The notes beneath the pieces were generated by a model. That model was not told the origin of the DNA and made no database searches. It was given only the letters and a program-made list of their open reading frames with translations. A stretch of 64,000 bases of DNA from Streptomyces sp. NBC_00247 (GTDB taxonomy: Bacteria; Actinomycetota; Actinomycetes; Streptomycetales; Streptomycetaceae). Of the stretch, positions 18,948 through 31,505 are shown one piece after another (position 1 is the first letter of the stretch; each line of letters starts with the position of its first letter). Both the position numbers and the translations under genes were made by a program. The stretch lies in NCBI RefSeq assembly GCF_036188265.1, contig NZ_CP108093.1, positions 2,542,001 to 2,606,000 on the forward strand, given 5' to 3'.

Positions 18948-19702
18948 ATGTCGCTCATCGCGCGGCGGATGAGGTCGGCGACCGCCCCGGGTTCGGAGAC
19001 GGTGGCCGCGTGCGAGGCACCGTCGACGGTGACGATGTGGGCACCGGCCCGCTCGGCCATCCACTGCTGGGCCCGGGGCGGGATGTTGAGGTCCTGGCCG
19101 GAGACCAACGCGTACGCCTGGACGGCGTCCCAGGCCACTCGGTACGCGGTCTCCTCCAGGGCTCTGGTGGAGACGGGCCGCTGGGTGGCCGCCATGACGA
19201 GAGCGGTTGCGGCGGGAACGTCGGCGGCGAACTGCTGGTGGAACAGGTCCTGCCTGATGGTGAGTTCGGTGCCGCTGCCCCCGTCGGGCAGGGGGTAGGC
19301 GGAAGGTTCCACGGTGTCGCCCAGCGTGCTTCCGGGGAACTTCGCGGCCAGTTCACCCGCGCTCTCGCCCTGGTCCGGGATGAAGGCGGCGACGTAGACC
19401 AGCGCCTTGACCTCGGGGTTCCCGGTGGCGGCCTCGCTGATCACGGAACCGCCGTAGGAGTGGCCGGCCAGGACCACAGGGCCCTCGATGGTCGCCAGTA
19501 CGCCCCGCAGGTAGGCGGCATCGTCGTGCAGGCCGCGCAGGGGGTTGGCCACGGCGACGACCGGGTTGCCGTCCTGGCGCAGCCGCTGGACGACGCCCGA
19601 CCAACTGGAAGCGTCGGCGAACGCGCCATGGACGAGTACGACGGTCGGACGGGCCGTTCCTGCCTGGTGCGAGAGGGTGCCGGTGGTGATTCCGCTGGAC
19701 AC
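18941..19702 (-). CDS. Alpha/beta-fold hydrolase
   Basis: 253 residues. The oxyanion segment VVLVHGAFADASSWSGV (about 18-34) is followed by nucleophile elbow GHSYGGS, a catalytic Asp region (NPEVKALVYVAAF), and the C-terminal His in VDGASHAATVSEPGAVADLI. These are features of the EstA/salicylate-esterase-like branch of alpha/beta hydrolases. Start GTG 19702 has AGGAG 7 nt upstream. It is 56 nt downstream of a second hydrolase gene on the same strand; both probably belong to one operon divergent from an OhrR-like MarR regulator. Substrate unknown; no signal peptide, so intracellular. Confidence 0.9.
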   Translation of the reverse strand: MSSGITTGTLSHQAGTARPTVVLVHGAFADASSWSGVVQRLRQDGNPVVAVANPLRGLHDDAAYLRGVLATIEGPVVLAGHSYGGSVISEAATGNPEVKALVYVAAFIPDQGESAGELAAKFPGSTLGDTVEPSAYPLPDGGSGTELTIRQDLFHQQFAADVPAATALVMAATQRPVSTRALEETAYRVAWDAVQAYALVSGQDLNIPPRAQQWMAERAGAHIVTVDGASHAATVSEPGAVADLIRRAMSDIG

Positions 19703-19758
19703 GGGAGCTCCTGGAGAAAGGGGTGGGGCGAGCAGGGAACGGGGCGGGGTGGTGCGGG

Positions 19759-20724
19759 TCAGGCGGTGTGCAGGGCGGTGCGCAGAGCGTCGACGGCCTG
19801 ACGGATGGCGGCCTCGGCGGCGTGGGTCCCGCGCAGGGCGTCGAGCATCACGAAGTCGTGGATGACGCCCTGGTAGCGGGCTGCGGTGACCGGCACACCG
19901 GCCTCGCGCAGCTTGTTCGCGTACGCCTCGCCCTCGTCGCGCAGGACGTCGGCCTCGGCGGTGATCACCAGGGCCGGGGGCAGGCCGGTGAGCTGTTCGG
20001 TGGTGGCACGCAGCGGGGACGCGGTGATCCGGGCGCGCTCGGCTTCGTCGGTCGTGTACTGGTCCCAGAACCACTGCATGCCGTCGCGGCGCAGGAAGTA
20101 GCCGGTGGCGAACTGGTGGTAGGAGCCGGTGTCGAAGGCGGCGTCGGTGACCGGGTAGAAGAGGACCTGCTGGACGAGCGGGACGTCTCCGCGCTCCTTG
20201 GCCATCAGGGTCAGCGCGGCGCTCATGTTGCCGCCGACCGAGTCGCCGGCCACCGCGATCCGGGTGGCGTCCAGACCGTGGGCGGCGCCCTCGGCGACGA
20301 CCCAGCGGGCCACGGCGTAGTTCTGCTCGATGGCGACGGGGTAGCGGGCTTCCGGGGAGAGGTCGTACTCGGGGAAGACGACGGCCGCTCCGGCGCCGAC
20401 GGCGAGTTCGCGGACGAGGCGGTCGTGGGTGTGGGCGTTGCCGAAGACCCAGCCGGCGCCGTGGATGTAGATGATCACCGGCAGTGCGCCCTCGGCGCCC
20501 TCGGGCCGGACGATGCGGGCCCTGACCGAGCCGGTGGGCCCGCCCTGGACCGTGACCCACTCCTCGTCGATCGCGGGCTTCACGGTCTCGCCGGACTGCA
20601 CCTCGTCGACGGCCTTGCGGCCTTCGGCGGGCGCCAGGTCGAAGAGGTACGGCGGATTCGCGGTGGCCTCGGCGAAGGCCGCTGCGGCGGGCTCGAGAAC
20701 GGGGCGGACGGCCTGCTCGGTCAT
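19759..20724 (-). CDS. Alpha/beta hydrolase, hormone-sensitive-lipase (HSL) family esterase
   Basis: 321 residues. The HSL-family oxyanion motif appears as YIHGAGWVFGN (HGGG is usual; the second Gly here is Ala). The nucleophile elbow is GDSVGGN. Asp and His of the triad lie in EADVLRDEGEAY and GVIHDFVMLD. The N-terminal cap is helical and there is no export signal. ATG 20724 has AGGAG 7 nt upstream. It heads the two-hydrolase operon and its promoter faces the MarR gene. Likely a carboxylesterase on small acyl esters; the natural substrate cannot be told. Confidence 0.92.
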   Translation of the reverse strand: MTEQAVRPVLEPAAAAFAEATANPPYLFDLAPAEGRKAVDEVQSGETVKPAIDEEWVTVQGGPTGSVRARIVRPEGAEGALPVIIYIHGAGWVFGNAHTHDRLVRELAVGAGAAVVFPEYDLSPEARYPVAIEQNYAVARWVVAEGAAHGLDATRIAVAGDSVGGNMSAALTLMAKERGDVPLVQQVLFYPVTDAAFDTGSYHQFATGYFLRRDGMQWFWDQYTTDEAERARITASPLRATTEQLTGLPPALVITAEADVLRDEGEAYANKLREAGVPVTAARYQGVIHDFVMLDALRGTHAAEAAIRQAVDALRTALHTA

Positions 20725-20980
20725 GACGTACTCCTGGGTCGGGGCGGCCCGCGCCGTGACGGCGCCGGCGGTCGGGGTGGTGATCGCGCCGGCCGGTCGA
20801 CCCGGTCGGTGCTCACGAGAGAAAAAGTAGCACGCGATTAGGTCGTGCACAACTGAATCGAAAGCAAGGAAGTCGTGCTCGATCGGGTCGTTCGCGTTCT
20901 TCGGAAGTTAGGCTGGTGGTGACGATCGATGCGGCTTGAGGCCGATCGATGCGGACTGGTACGCACGGAGGAGAGAAGCC
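20725..20980. promoter_or_regulatory. Divergent promoter region between esterase operon and MarR gene
   Basis: This 256-nt region is less G+C rich than its flanks. It contains GCACG (20830-20834) inverted to CGTGC (20844-20848), a second TCGTGC copy near 20873, and a 12-bp direct repeat CGATCGATGCGG at 20923 and 20943 (20-bp spacing) just before the MarR ribosome site. These are candidate MarR contacts; which, if any, is used is unknown. Confidence 0.35.
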
Positions 20981-21439
20981 ATGGGCCACGTCACGGAGCA
21001 GCCCGAGGAACAGGGCTCCCTGCTGCTGGAGGACCAGCTCTGCTTCGCCCTCTACGCGGCCTCGCGGGCGGTGACCGCCCGCTACCGGCCGCTGCTGGAC
21101 GAACTCGGTCTGACGTATCCGCAGTACCTCGTGATGCTGGCGCTCTGGGAGCGGAACGGCATGAGCGTCCGGGAGCTCGGTGCCGCTCTCCACCTGGAGT
21201 CCAGCACCCTCTCGCCACTGCTGAAGCGCTTGGAGGCGGCCGGACTGATCCGCCGCGAACGCCGCCCCGACGACGAACGCTCGGTCGCCGTCCACCTCAC
21301 CGGGGCGGGCGGGGATCTACGGGAGAAGGCCCTCAGCGTCCCCGTGTCCATCGGCTCCGCCATGGGCCTGACCCCCGAGGAGCACACCACCGCCCGGCTA
21401 CTGCTCCGCCGGCTGATCACCAACGTCAACGGCGAGTGA
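20981..21439 (+). CDS. MarR-family regulator, OhrR-like
   Basis: 152 residues. The N-terminal LLLEDQLCFALYAASRAV contains the single Cys (about residue 22) that in OhrR senses organic peroxides. The winged helix follows: GLTYPQYLVMLALWERNGM, LGAALHLESSTLSPLLKRLE and wing RRERRPDDERSVAVHLT. The rest of the typical OhrR length is present. ATG 20981 follows GGAGGAGAGAA. The usual ohr peroxidase gene is not adjacent; instead two hydrolases are divergently transcribed. The regulator may therefore have been repurposed, or ohr lies elsewhere. The redox-sensing role is inferred from the Cys context. Confidence 0.9.
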   Translation: MGHVTEQPEEQGSLLLEDQLCFALYAASRAVTARYRPLLDELGLTYPQYLVMLALWERNGMSVRELGAALHLESSTLSPLLKRLEAAGLIRRERRPDDERSVAVHLTGAGGDLREKALSVPVSIGSAMGLTPEEHTTARLLLRRLITNVNGE

Positions 21440-21659
21440 GCCCCGCCGGTGCGGCTCCGACCGGGCCTGCCGCCGGCTCGCCCGGGCCCCCCACCCGACC
21501 TGCGTCGCCGACAGAGCGGTCGGCCGAACCGTCCCGGTGATCGTCCACTTTCACAGCACGCCCTGATCCGGTGCCCGACCCCACCTTGAGCCCTGGATCT
21601 CGTCACGGCGCGGGTGGGGGCAGCACCTCACCGCCGTGGAGCAGGTACCGGTCGCCGGA

Positions 21660-22163
21660 CTACGCGTCGCGCCACGCGTCGGTGACACAGCCCGCCTCGA
21701 AGTGCCACCACCCGTCCCGCACGCCCCGGACGAGCAGCGCCTTGACCCCGCCGAGGTCCGCGTCGGCCGGCACGGTGAAGGCGACCAGGGGGAACTCCTC
21801 GCTGAAGACCTCACCGCCCAGGCCGAACGGCGACAGCCGCTCGTGCACGGCACGAGCGCTCCGTCCCAGGGGGCCGGACGGAACGGGCAGGACCCGGACG
21901 GTGCAGTTGCCCGACGCCTCCACCCGTTCCTTCGACCGGTGGAGGCCGTCGGCGTCCGTCACGAACCGCACGACGTCACCCTCGGCCACCCCGTTCTGCA
22001 GGAAGGGGATGTTCTCGATCCGGGCGGTGTCGGCACTCAGCCGCGTTGCCCACAGCCCTTCCGTGTCGTGGGGAAGCCAGCCTTCGCGTGGCACGAAACG
22101 GAACCACACCTTGATGCGGTCGCTGTCGGCGGCGCCGGACTCGGACGGGTTCGTTGAGGTCAC
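21660..22163 (-). CDS. DUF4265 domain-containing protein
   Basis: 167 residues of the DUF4265 family, function unknown. The core spans about residues 17-125: IKVWFRFVPREGWLPHDTEG, RIENIPFLQNGVAEGDVVRF, and RSKERVEASGNCTVRVL. The C-terminal third ends WWHFEAGCVTDAWRDA, with many Trp and acidic residues. No signal or membrane segment. It lies between the MarR gene (convergent, no strong terminator seen in 21440-21659) and the Rieske oxygenase, 69 nt downstream of the latter on the same strand. Confidence 0.8.
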   Translation of the reverse strand: MTSTNPSESGAADSDRIKVWFRFVPREGWLPHDTEGLWATRLSADTARIENIPFLQNGVAEGDVVRFVTDADGLHRSKERVEASGNCTVRVLPVPSGPLGRSARAVHERLSPFGLGGEVFSEEFPLVAFTVPADADLGGVKALLVRGVRDGWWHFEAGCVTDAWRDA

Positions 22164-22232
22164 GGTCCAGATGATCGCGCACCGGCCCCCGCGGACCGCG
22201 CGCGGATCGGTACGCGGGCGCCCGGGTCGCCC

Positions 22233-23342
22233 TCAGGCCCCGGCCCGGCGTGCCACCTCGCTCTCGCGCCCGGCCCACGCGGTCACCGCCGCGCCGCCTT
22301 CCCCGTCCACGCCCACGGGCGGGTAGAAACGGCGTGCCCACCGGCGGAACGGGCCGATCGGGCCGTCGCCGTGGGCGAGTCTCGGGGGCTGGAGGTACTG
22401 CTTGTGGTTCCAGATCGGAAAGTCCGCGGCGGTGAACTCGCAGCTGGACCGGAACACCGCCCGGTCCAGCAGCCGGGCGGCGGTCCTGCTCACCGTGCGG
22501 GCGAGCGGGGCGGGCAGCCGGGACGGTTCGGTGAAGGCGATGCGGTTGCGCTGCCGGAACTGCATCCGGTGGGGTCCGACGGCGGTCGGCAGCACCATCG
22601 TGCACATCCGCAGGCCGAGCCGGGGCGTGTACACGTCGGCGTGGAGGCAGCCGAGCCCGTATCCGTCCACCTCGATCCCGACGACGAAGTCGCCGAGGAG
22701 CGGGGCCGACTCGTGGGCCCGCATGGAGACGTGGAACCCGGCATCCTCGTACACGACCGGGCCGCCCATCTCGGCACGCCGCCAGCCGTGCAGGGTGGCG
22801 AAGTGGCCGAGGTCGACGGAGTTCTCGATGACCTCCTGGACGTTCCCGCCCAGCTCCCACGCGGCCTCGCGGGCCGGGCGGTGGCCGATCTCGTGCCACG
22901 GCGGAATGAACCAGTCGGGTTCCCGGCCGTCGTGGTGGCGCCAGACGAACACGGCGCCGTTGACCTCGTGCACGGGCAGCCGCGTCAGCGGCGACCTCGG
23001 GGGCGGGGTGTCGTATCCCGTACGTACGCAGGTGCCGTCGGGCCCGAAGGCGAACTGGTGGAAGGGGCAGACGAGTTCGTCGCCGTCGACGCGCGCGAGC
23101 CCGAGGTGGGCGCCGAGGTGGGGGCAGTACGGCCTGATGGCGCGTAACCCTCCCGATCGCAACCGGTACAGCACCACGTCCTCTCCGGCGAGCGGCCGGG
23201 TCAGTACGGTGCCGGGCTTCAGCTCGGAGGCGAAGGCGAGTGCGGACCAGCCGCTCGGGTAGGGCAGGGCGGGCGTGCCCGCGAGGTCGGCAGGGGTCGG
23301 TCCCTCAGTGATGGCGCGGGTGAACGGACGGGGCAGTCCCAC
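22233..23342 (-). CDS. Rieske [2Fe-2S] non-heme iron oxygenase
   Basis: 369 residues. The Rieske cluster motif is C73-P-H75 ... C92-P-F-H95 (YCPHLGAHL, VCPFHQFAF). The catalytic domain has the mononuclear-iron region VIENSVDLGHFATLHG. The overall pattern is closer to sterol-type oxygenases (KshA/DAF-36 group) than to aromatic-ring dioxygenases. GTG start at 23342. Leucine 66 is encoded by TTA (minus strand of 23145-23147), the rare codon that in Streptomyces needs bldA tRNA, so translation is probably restricted to late growth. Reductase partner not encoded nearby; substrate unknown. Confidence 0.9.
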   Translation of the reverse strand: MGLPRPFTRAITEGPTPADLAGTPALPYPSGWSALAFASELKPGTVLTRPLAGEDVVLYRLRSGGLRAIRPYCPHLGAHLGLARVDGDELVCPFHQFAFGPDGTCVRTGYDTPPPRSPLTRLPVHEVNGAVFVWRHHDGREPDWFIPPWHEIGHRPAREAAWELGGNVQEVIENSVDLGHFATLHGWRRAEMGGPVVYEDAGFHVSMRAHESAPLLGDFVVGIEVDGYGLGCLHADVYTPRLGLRMCTMVLPTAVGPHRMQFRQRNRIAFTEPSRLPAPLARTVSRTAARLLDRAVFRSSCEFTAADFPIWNHKQYLQPPRLAHGDGPIGPFRRWARRFYPPVGVDGEGGAAVTAWAGRESEVARRAGA

Positions 23343-23493
23343 GAATTACCCTCTCGGGCCGAGGATCAGCGGTCGCCAGAAGGCTGCCCACCCCGCCCCG
23401 GAATCCCCGCAGCACCCCGACGGCCACCCGAACGTGGTACATACATGCAGATAGTGACACCGGGCGGCTTGCCGCCGGGCGGGCGTCGATCCC

Positions 23494-23561
23494 ACCGGGC
23501 CACGGGGAGCACCGGGCCACGTGCGGCGCCGGGCCACGGAGAGCGCCGGGCCACGGGTGGG
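23494..23561. repeat. 17-bp tandem repeat, four copies
   Basis: Copies start at 23494, 23511, 23528 and 23545, with core RCCGGGCCACG and variable 6-nt ends. It is non-coding, between the Rieske gene promoter and the mfd stop. Exact 17-nt periodicity indicates slippage or unequal recombination. No other gene is seen in 23343-23579. Confidence 0.9.
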
Positions 23562-23579
23562 GCACCGGCGCTCCTCTGG

Positions 23580-27110
<3,531 letters not shown>

Positions 27111-27401
27111 GGAGGGCTTCCGTCCGGGGTGGCTTCGGGCTTCCCGGCAGCCGGCTGCTGCCAGGAGCTGCGCGCCGCGCCCGTGGGGCACAACGCGAAG
27201 GGCCCGACACGTGGAACGGGCCGGGGTCTCCACCCTACGACTCGGGACGGACAGTCGCGTCCGCGACGGGGTGCGGGCGGGCGCTCGGGGCGCTCCGCAC
27301 GCCCCCGGGCGCCGCCGGGCGGCCCCGGGCGGCCCCGGCTGCGGGGAGGTGGCCGGAACCGACCGTAGCGGGGCGGTTCGGGCCGGCCGTAGGGTGCGCC
27401 G

Positions 27402-27995
27402 ATGGTGTTCGGGGTGCTTCGTACGCGACGAGCGACGCGATCCGCGCCGTACACGGGCGCGGCCACGGTGTGCCTGCTGCTCGCGGTGGCCGTGCGTCCG
27501 AGCGGTCTGCTGATCCTCGTCCTCGGGCGAGTGGTCCCCGGGTGGGCGACGGGCGCGGCCCTGATCCTCGGGTCCGTCGTCCTGCGGCGTGCCGGTGAGG
27601 CTCGGCGCCCACCGGAGCGCGACCGGGCAGCTCCGCGCCGTGCGGCGCTCGCGCGGTACCTGCGCGTCGCGCTGATGGTGCTGGGCGGCTGGATGTGCGT
27701 CCTCGGGGCGCTGCTCGACCTCACCGCGCACTACGAGGTCCTGCGGCCGGCCGGCCCGGACGGCTGCACGGCCGTCGTGCGGGAGGCCGCGTTCCTGTAC
27801 GGCCACGACGGCGAGCTGTACACGGTGGGCCAAAGCGGCACGGCCTGGAAGCCCTCGGCCTCGTGGCACGCCGCCAACGGCCACCACGCCGCCCCGTACG
27901 AGCTGCGGTGGACCGGGGACGGGGGCACCCTCGCGGTCAGCGGCATCGACGCCGCTCCGGGCACGGACGGCCCGCTGCGCTTCGGCTGCGGCTGA
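27402..27995 (+). CDS. Small membrane protein with extracytoplasmic C-terminal domain
   Basis: 197 residues, family not recognised. A basic N-terminus is followed by two hydrophobic segments (TVCLLLAVAVRPSGLLILVL; ATGAALILGSVVL). A third membrane helix follows at about 86-107 (VALMVLGGWMCVLGALLDL). The C-terminal domain of about 85 residues has two Cys and many aromatic residues (LYGHDGELYTVGQSGTAWKP). No good ribosome site is present, but TAGGGT (27390-27395) ends 6 nt before ATG, so the mRNA may be leaderless. It is divergent from mfd and convergent with the ABC permease. Confidence 0.65.
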   Translation: MVFGVLRTRRATRSAPYTGAATVCLLLAVAVRPSGLLILVLGRVVPGWATGAALILGSVVLRRAGEARRPPERDRAAPRRAALARYLRVALMVLGGWMCVLGALLDLTAHYEVLRPAGPDGCTAVVREAAFLYGHDGELYTVGQSGTAWKPSASWHAANGHHAAPYELRWTGDGGTLAVSGIDAAPGTDGPLRFGCG

Positions 27996-28062
27996 CGGGG
28001 GCCGTACGCACGCCTCCCCGTACCCGAGTACGTTCCGTTCCCGTACCCGAGTACGTACCCGT

Positions 28063-28112
28063 CACCACGGCACCCCGCGACGTTCCGAGGAACGTCGCGG
28101 GGTGCCGTGGTG
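28063..28112. terminator. Very strong bidirectional terminator
   Basis: A perfect 24-bp inverted repeat (28063-28086 with 28089-28112) leaving a 2-nt centre. It lies exactly between two convergent genes (stops at 27995 and 28138). Just left of it, GTACCCGAGTACGT occurs twice (about 28020 and 28043). Confidence 0.92.
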
Positions 28113-28137
28113 CTCGGTGCGGCGCCCGGCCGCCCGC

Positions 28138-30720
28138 TCAGCCGTCCGTGGCGATGGCGGCGAGGACGTTCATCCGCCCGGCCCGGAAGGCCGGTACGAG
28201 GGCGGCGAACAGGCCGACGAAGGCGGAGGCGACGAAGACGGTGATGATCGTCGGCCAGGGGATCTCCAGCGCGTTCAGCCCTTCCAGCGCGAGGAGTTGC
28301 TGGGCGGAGGCGCCCCAGCCCATGCCGAGGCCGAGGCCGAGCAGGGCGCCGAAGAGGGCGATGACCACCGACTCCAGGCGGATCATCCGGCGCAGCTGCC
28401 GGCGGGAGAGGCCGATGGCCCTCAACAGGCCGATCTCACGGGTGCGTTCGACGACGGAGAGGGCGAGGGTGTTCACCACGCCGAGAACCGCGACGACGAT
28501 GGCGAGCGCGAGCAGGCCGTAGACGATGTTGAGCAGCTGGCCCACCTGGTCCTGGAGGTCTTCCTTGTAGTCGGCCTGGTTGCGGGGCTGGTAGACCGGG
28601 TAGGGCGCGAGGGCCTTCTTCAGCGCCGCGTAGGCCGTCTCCTCCTGGCCGTCCTTCGCCTGCGCGAACATCAGCAGGCTGTCCGGGAGTTGGTCGGCAG
28701 CGACGTACTTGGCGGCGGTGGCGCGACCGATGTACCTCGCTCCGCCGTCGATGCTGGTGTCGTCGGACATGACGGCGGCGACCGTGAGCTTCGCCGTAGC
28801 GCCGGCCTTGAACGCCACGTCGAGGGTGTCGCCGACCTTGACGCCGTGCTTCTTCGCGTAGTCCTCGCCGACGGCCACGGCGTCCTCGGCGTAGGCGGCG
28901 GCGAGGTCGCCGGAGAGGACCTCGCGGTGCACGTCCTGCTGGTAGCTGGAGTCGGCGGCGACCAGGCCGTCGTCGTCCTTGGCCCCGTCGGGGGAGGTCA
29001 GGGTGGCGTTGAGGTAGGTGTAGTGGGTGACGTGCTCCAGGCCGGGGACGGCCTCGATGGCCTTGGCGGCCTGCGGCACGATCGGCTGGCCGTCGGCGGT
29101 CTGCACGATGAAGTCCGCGCCCACCGACTTGTCGAGCTCGTCGCTGACGGAGGCGACCATGGACGCGCCGACGACCGAGAGGCAGGCCACCAGGGCGAGG
29201 CCGATCATGAGGGCCGCGCCGGTGGCTCCGGTGCGGCGCGGGTTGCGCAGGGCGTTGCGTTCGGCCATGCAGCCGACCGGGCCGAAGAACCGGAGCAGGA
29301 CCGCGCTGAGCGCCCGTACGACGACTCCGGCGAGGAGCGGGCCGATCACGATGAACCCGAGAAGGGTGAGGACCACGCCCACACCGAGCAGGACCGATCC
29401 GCCCTTCGCCTCGTCCGCGCTCGCGGTGGCCCAGAGGGCTGCGGCGCCGGCGCCGGTGAGGAGGACGCCGAGGGCGGCGCGGACGCGTCCGGCCCGGCCG
29501 TCGGCAGGGGTACCGGCGTCCCGCAGGGCGGCCATCGGCGACACCTTCCCGGCACGCCGGGCGGGTACGTACGCGGCGAGCACGGTGACGACGATGCCGA
29601 GCGCGAGGCCGACGACGGGGGTGGTCCAGGCGACGGTGAGGTCGTCGGTGGACAGCTCCATGCCGACGGCCCCCATCAGCTGCATGAGGCCGACCGCGAG
29701 CCCGACGCCCGCCGCGACGCCGAGGACCGAGCCGACGATGCCGAGGAGGAAGGCTTCGACGAGTACGGAGCGGTTGACCTGGCGGCGGCTGGAGCCGATG
29801 GCGCGCATCAGGCCGAGTTCGCGGGTGCGCTGGGCGACCAGCATGGAGAAGGTGTTGACGATGAGGAAGATGCCGACGAGGAAGGCGATTCCGGCGAAGC
29901 CGAGCATCGCGTACTTCATCACGTCGAGGAAGGACCCCATGGAGTCCTTGCCGTCCTCGGCCGATTCGGCCTGCGTCTTCAGGGTGTAGAGCGAGGTGTC
30001 GCCGAGCGCCGTCGCCACGTTGGCCTTCAACCGGGCGTCCGAGACACCGGGTTCGGCGGTGACGCTGATCATGCTGTACGAGTCGGGGCGGCCGAGGAGC
30101 TTCGTCTGGGCGGTCTCGGTGTCGAAGTAGGCGATGGCCGCGCCGGGGTTGGTGACGGTGAACTCGGCGATGCCGACGATCTTCGCCCGGAGGTCACCGG
30201 CCGAGGTGATGGTGCGCAGCTCGTCACCGAGCTTCAGTCCGTGCTTGTCGGCGGTACCCGAGTCGATCATCGTCTCGGTGGGGCCGCGCGGCGCGTGGCC
30301 CGAGCTGATCTTCATCGAACGCAGGTCGTTGCGCGTCCAGTTGCCCGCTATGGTCGGGGCGCCCGTCTCCGGGCTGAGGTTCTTGTCGTGGCTGTCGACG
30401 AGCGTCACCTGGAGGGTGGAGACCTGGCCCTCGGCGTACTTGACGCCCTCGGCCTTCTCGACCTGCGCGAGGAGCGAGGCCGGCATGGTCTCCGGCTTGC
30501 CGTAGTCCGGTACGGCGTCGGACTCCTCGGCCGACTTGAGGCCGACCGAGACGTCCGGCGCGGAGACCGTGAAGAGCTTGTCGAACGTCGTGTTCATGGT
30601 ATCGGTGAAGACGAGCGTGCCGCAGACGAAGGCCACCGACAGCAGGACGGCGACGGCCGAGAGGGCCATCCGCCCCTTGTGCGCGAGGAAGTTGCGCAGC
30701 GAGGTCTTGAAGACGGTCAT
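28138..30720 (-). CDS. ABC transporter permease, FtsX/MacB type, duplicated
   Basis: 860 residues with two MacB-like halves. An N-terminal helix (MALSAVAVLLSVAFVCGTLV) precedes a large extracytoplasmic domain, then the first FtsX domain (three helices at about 265-400, with LGFAGIAFLVGIFLIVNTFS and RTRELGLMRAIGSSRRQV). A second extracytoplasmic region and a second FtsX domain (ERTREIGLLRAIGLSRRQLR near the end) follow. Such exporters act in mechanotransmission, peptide or lipoprotein handling rather than import. The ATG start overlaps the stop of the ATPase gene by 4 nt, so they form one transporter. Cargo unknown. Confidence 0.93.
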   Translation of the reverse strand: MTVFKTSLRNFLAHKGRMALSAVAVLLSVAFVCGTLVFTDTMNTTFDKLFTVSAPDVSVGLKSAEESDAVPDYGKPETMPASLLAQVEKAEGVKYAEGQVSTLQVTLVDSHDKNLSPETGAPTIAGNWTRNDLRSMKISSGHAPRGPTETMIDSGTADKHGLKLGDELRTITSAGDLRAKIVGIAEFTVTNPGAAIAYFDTETAQTKLLGRPDSYSMISVTAEPGVSDARLKANVATALGDTSLYTLKTQAESAEDGKDSMGSFLDVMKYAMLGFAGIAFLVGIFLIVNTFSMLVAQRTRELGLMRAIGSSRRQVNRSVLVEAFLLGIVGSVLGVAAGVGLAVGLMQLMGAVGMELSTDDLTVAWTTPVVGLALGIVVTVLAAYVPARRAGKVSPMAALRDAGTPADGRAGRVRAALGVLLTGAGAAALWATASADEAKGGSVLLGVGVVLTLLGFIVIGPLLAGVVVRALSAVLLRFFGPVGCMAERNALRNPRRTGATGAALMIGLALVACLSVVGASMVASVSDELDKSVGADFIVQTADGQPIVPQAAKAIEAVPGLEHVTHYTYLNATLTSPDGAKDDDGLVAADSSYQQDVHREVLSGDLAAAYAEDAVAVGEDYAKKHGVKVGDTLDVAFKAGATAKLTVAAVMSDDTSIDGGARYIGRATAAKYVAADQLPDSLLMFAQAKDGQEETAYAALKKALAPYPVYQPRNQADYKEDLQDQVGQLLNIVYGLLALAIVVAVLGVVNTLALSVVERTREIGLLRAIGLSRRQLRRMIRLESVVIALFGALLGLGLGMGWGASAQQLLALEGLNALEIPWPTIITVFVASAFVGLFAALVPAFRAGRMNVLAAIATDG

Positions 30721-31505
30721 GACGTCCGCCCACGGGTGTCGAAGTTCTTCATGCGGTCGAGGACCTGGTCGGCCGTGGGATTGCGCATCTCGTCGACGAT
30801 CTTGCCGTCCGCGAGGTAGAGCACCCGGTCCGCGTAGGACGCGGCGACCGGGTCGTGGGTGACCATGACGATGGTCTGGCCCAGCTGGTCCACGGAGGTG
30901 CGGAGGAAGGAGAGCACCTCGGCGCCGGCCCGCGAGTCGAGGTTTCCGGTCGGCTCGTCACCGAAGATGATCTCGGGCCGGGCGGCCAGCGCGCGGGCGA
31001 CCGCGACGCGCTGCTGCTGGCCGCCGGAGAGCTGTGTCGGCCGGTGCTTCAGCCGGTCGCCGAGGCCCACGGTCTCCACGACCTGCTGGAGCCAGGCGGC
31101 GTCGGGCTTGCGGCCCGCGATGTCCATCGGCAGCGTGATGTTCTCCAGCGCGTTCAGCGTCGGCAGCAGGTTGAACGCCTGGAAGATGAACCCGATGCGG
31201 TCGCGGCGGAGTTGGGTGAGCTTCTTGTCCTTGAGGCCGGTGATCATCGTCTCGTGGAGGAAGATCTCGCCGGAGGTCACCGTGTCGAGTCCGGCCAGGC
31301 AGTGCATCAGCGTCGACTTGCCGGAGCCCGACGGGCCCATGATCGCGGTGAACTCGCCGCGTGCGATGTCGACATCGACGTGGTCGAGGGCGACGACCCG
31401 GGTCTCGCCGGTGCCGTACGCCTTCACCACCTGACGTGCTCGCGCTGCCACGGCAGTCCGTTCTCCGGCGCCCCCGTGCCTGGGATTGGTCACAGCCGTC
31501 GTCAC
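30717..31505 (-). CDS. ABC transporter ATP-binding protein, MacB/LolD type
   Basis: 262 residues. Walker A GPSGSGKSTL, Q-loop FIFQAFNLLPTL, signature LSGGQQQRVAVARAL, Walker B EIIFGDEPTGNLDS and H-loop VTHDP are all intact. NLDSRAG and the LTQLRRDRIGF region match the MacB/LolD class that pairs with FtsX permeases. GTG start with GGAGGAGAGAA upstream. It is translationally coupled to the downstream permease. No dedicated regulator is adjacent; the promoter must lie in 31506-31674, where the MFS gene upstream ends. Confidence 0.95.
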   Translation of the reverse strand: MTTAVTNPRHGGAGERTAVAARARQVVKAYGTGETRVVALDHVDVDIARGEFTAIMGPSGSGKSTLMHCLAGLDTVTSGEIFLHETMITGLKDKKLTQLRRDRIGFIFQAFNLLPTLNALENITLPMDIAGRKPDAAWLQQVVETVGLGDRLKHRPTQLSGGQQQRVAVARALAARPEIIFGDEPTGNLDSRAGAEVLSFLRTSVDQLGQTIVMVTHDPVAASYADRVLYLADGKIVDEMRNPTADQVLDRMKNFDTRGRTS

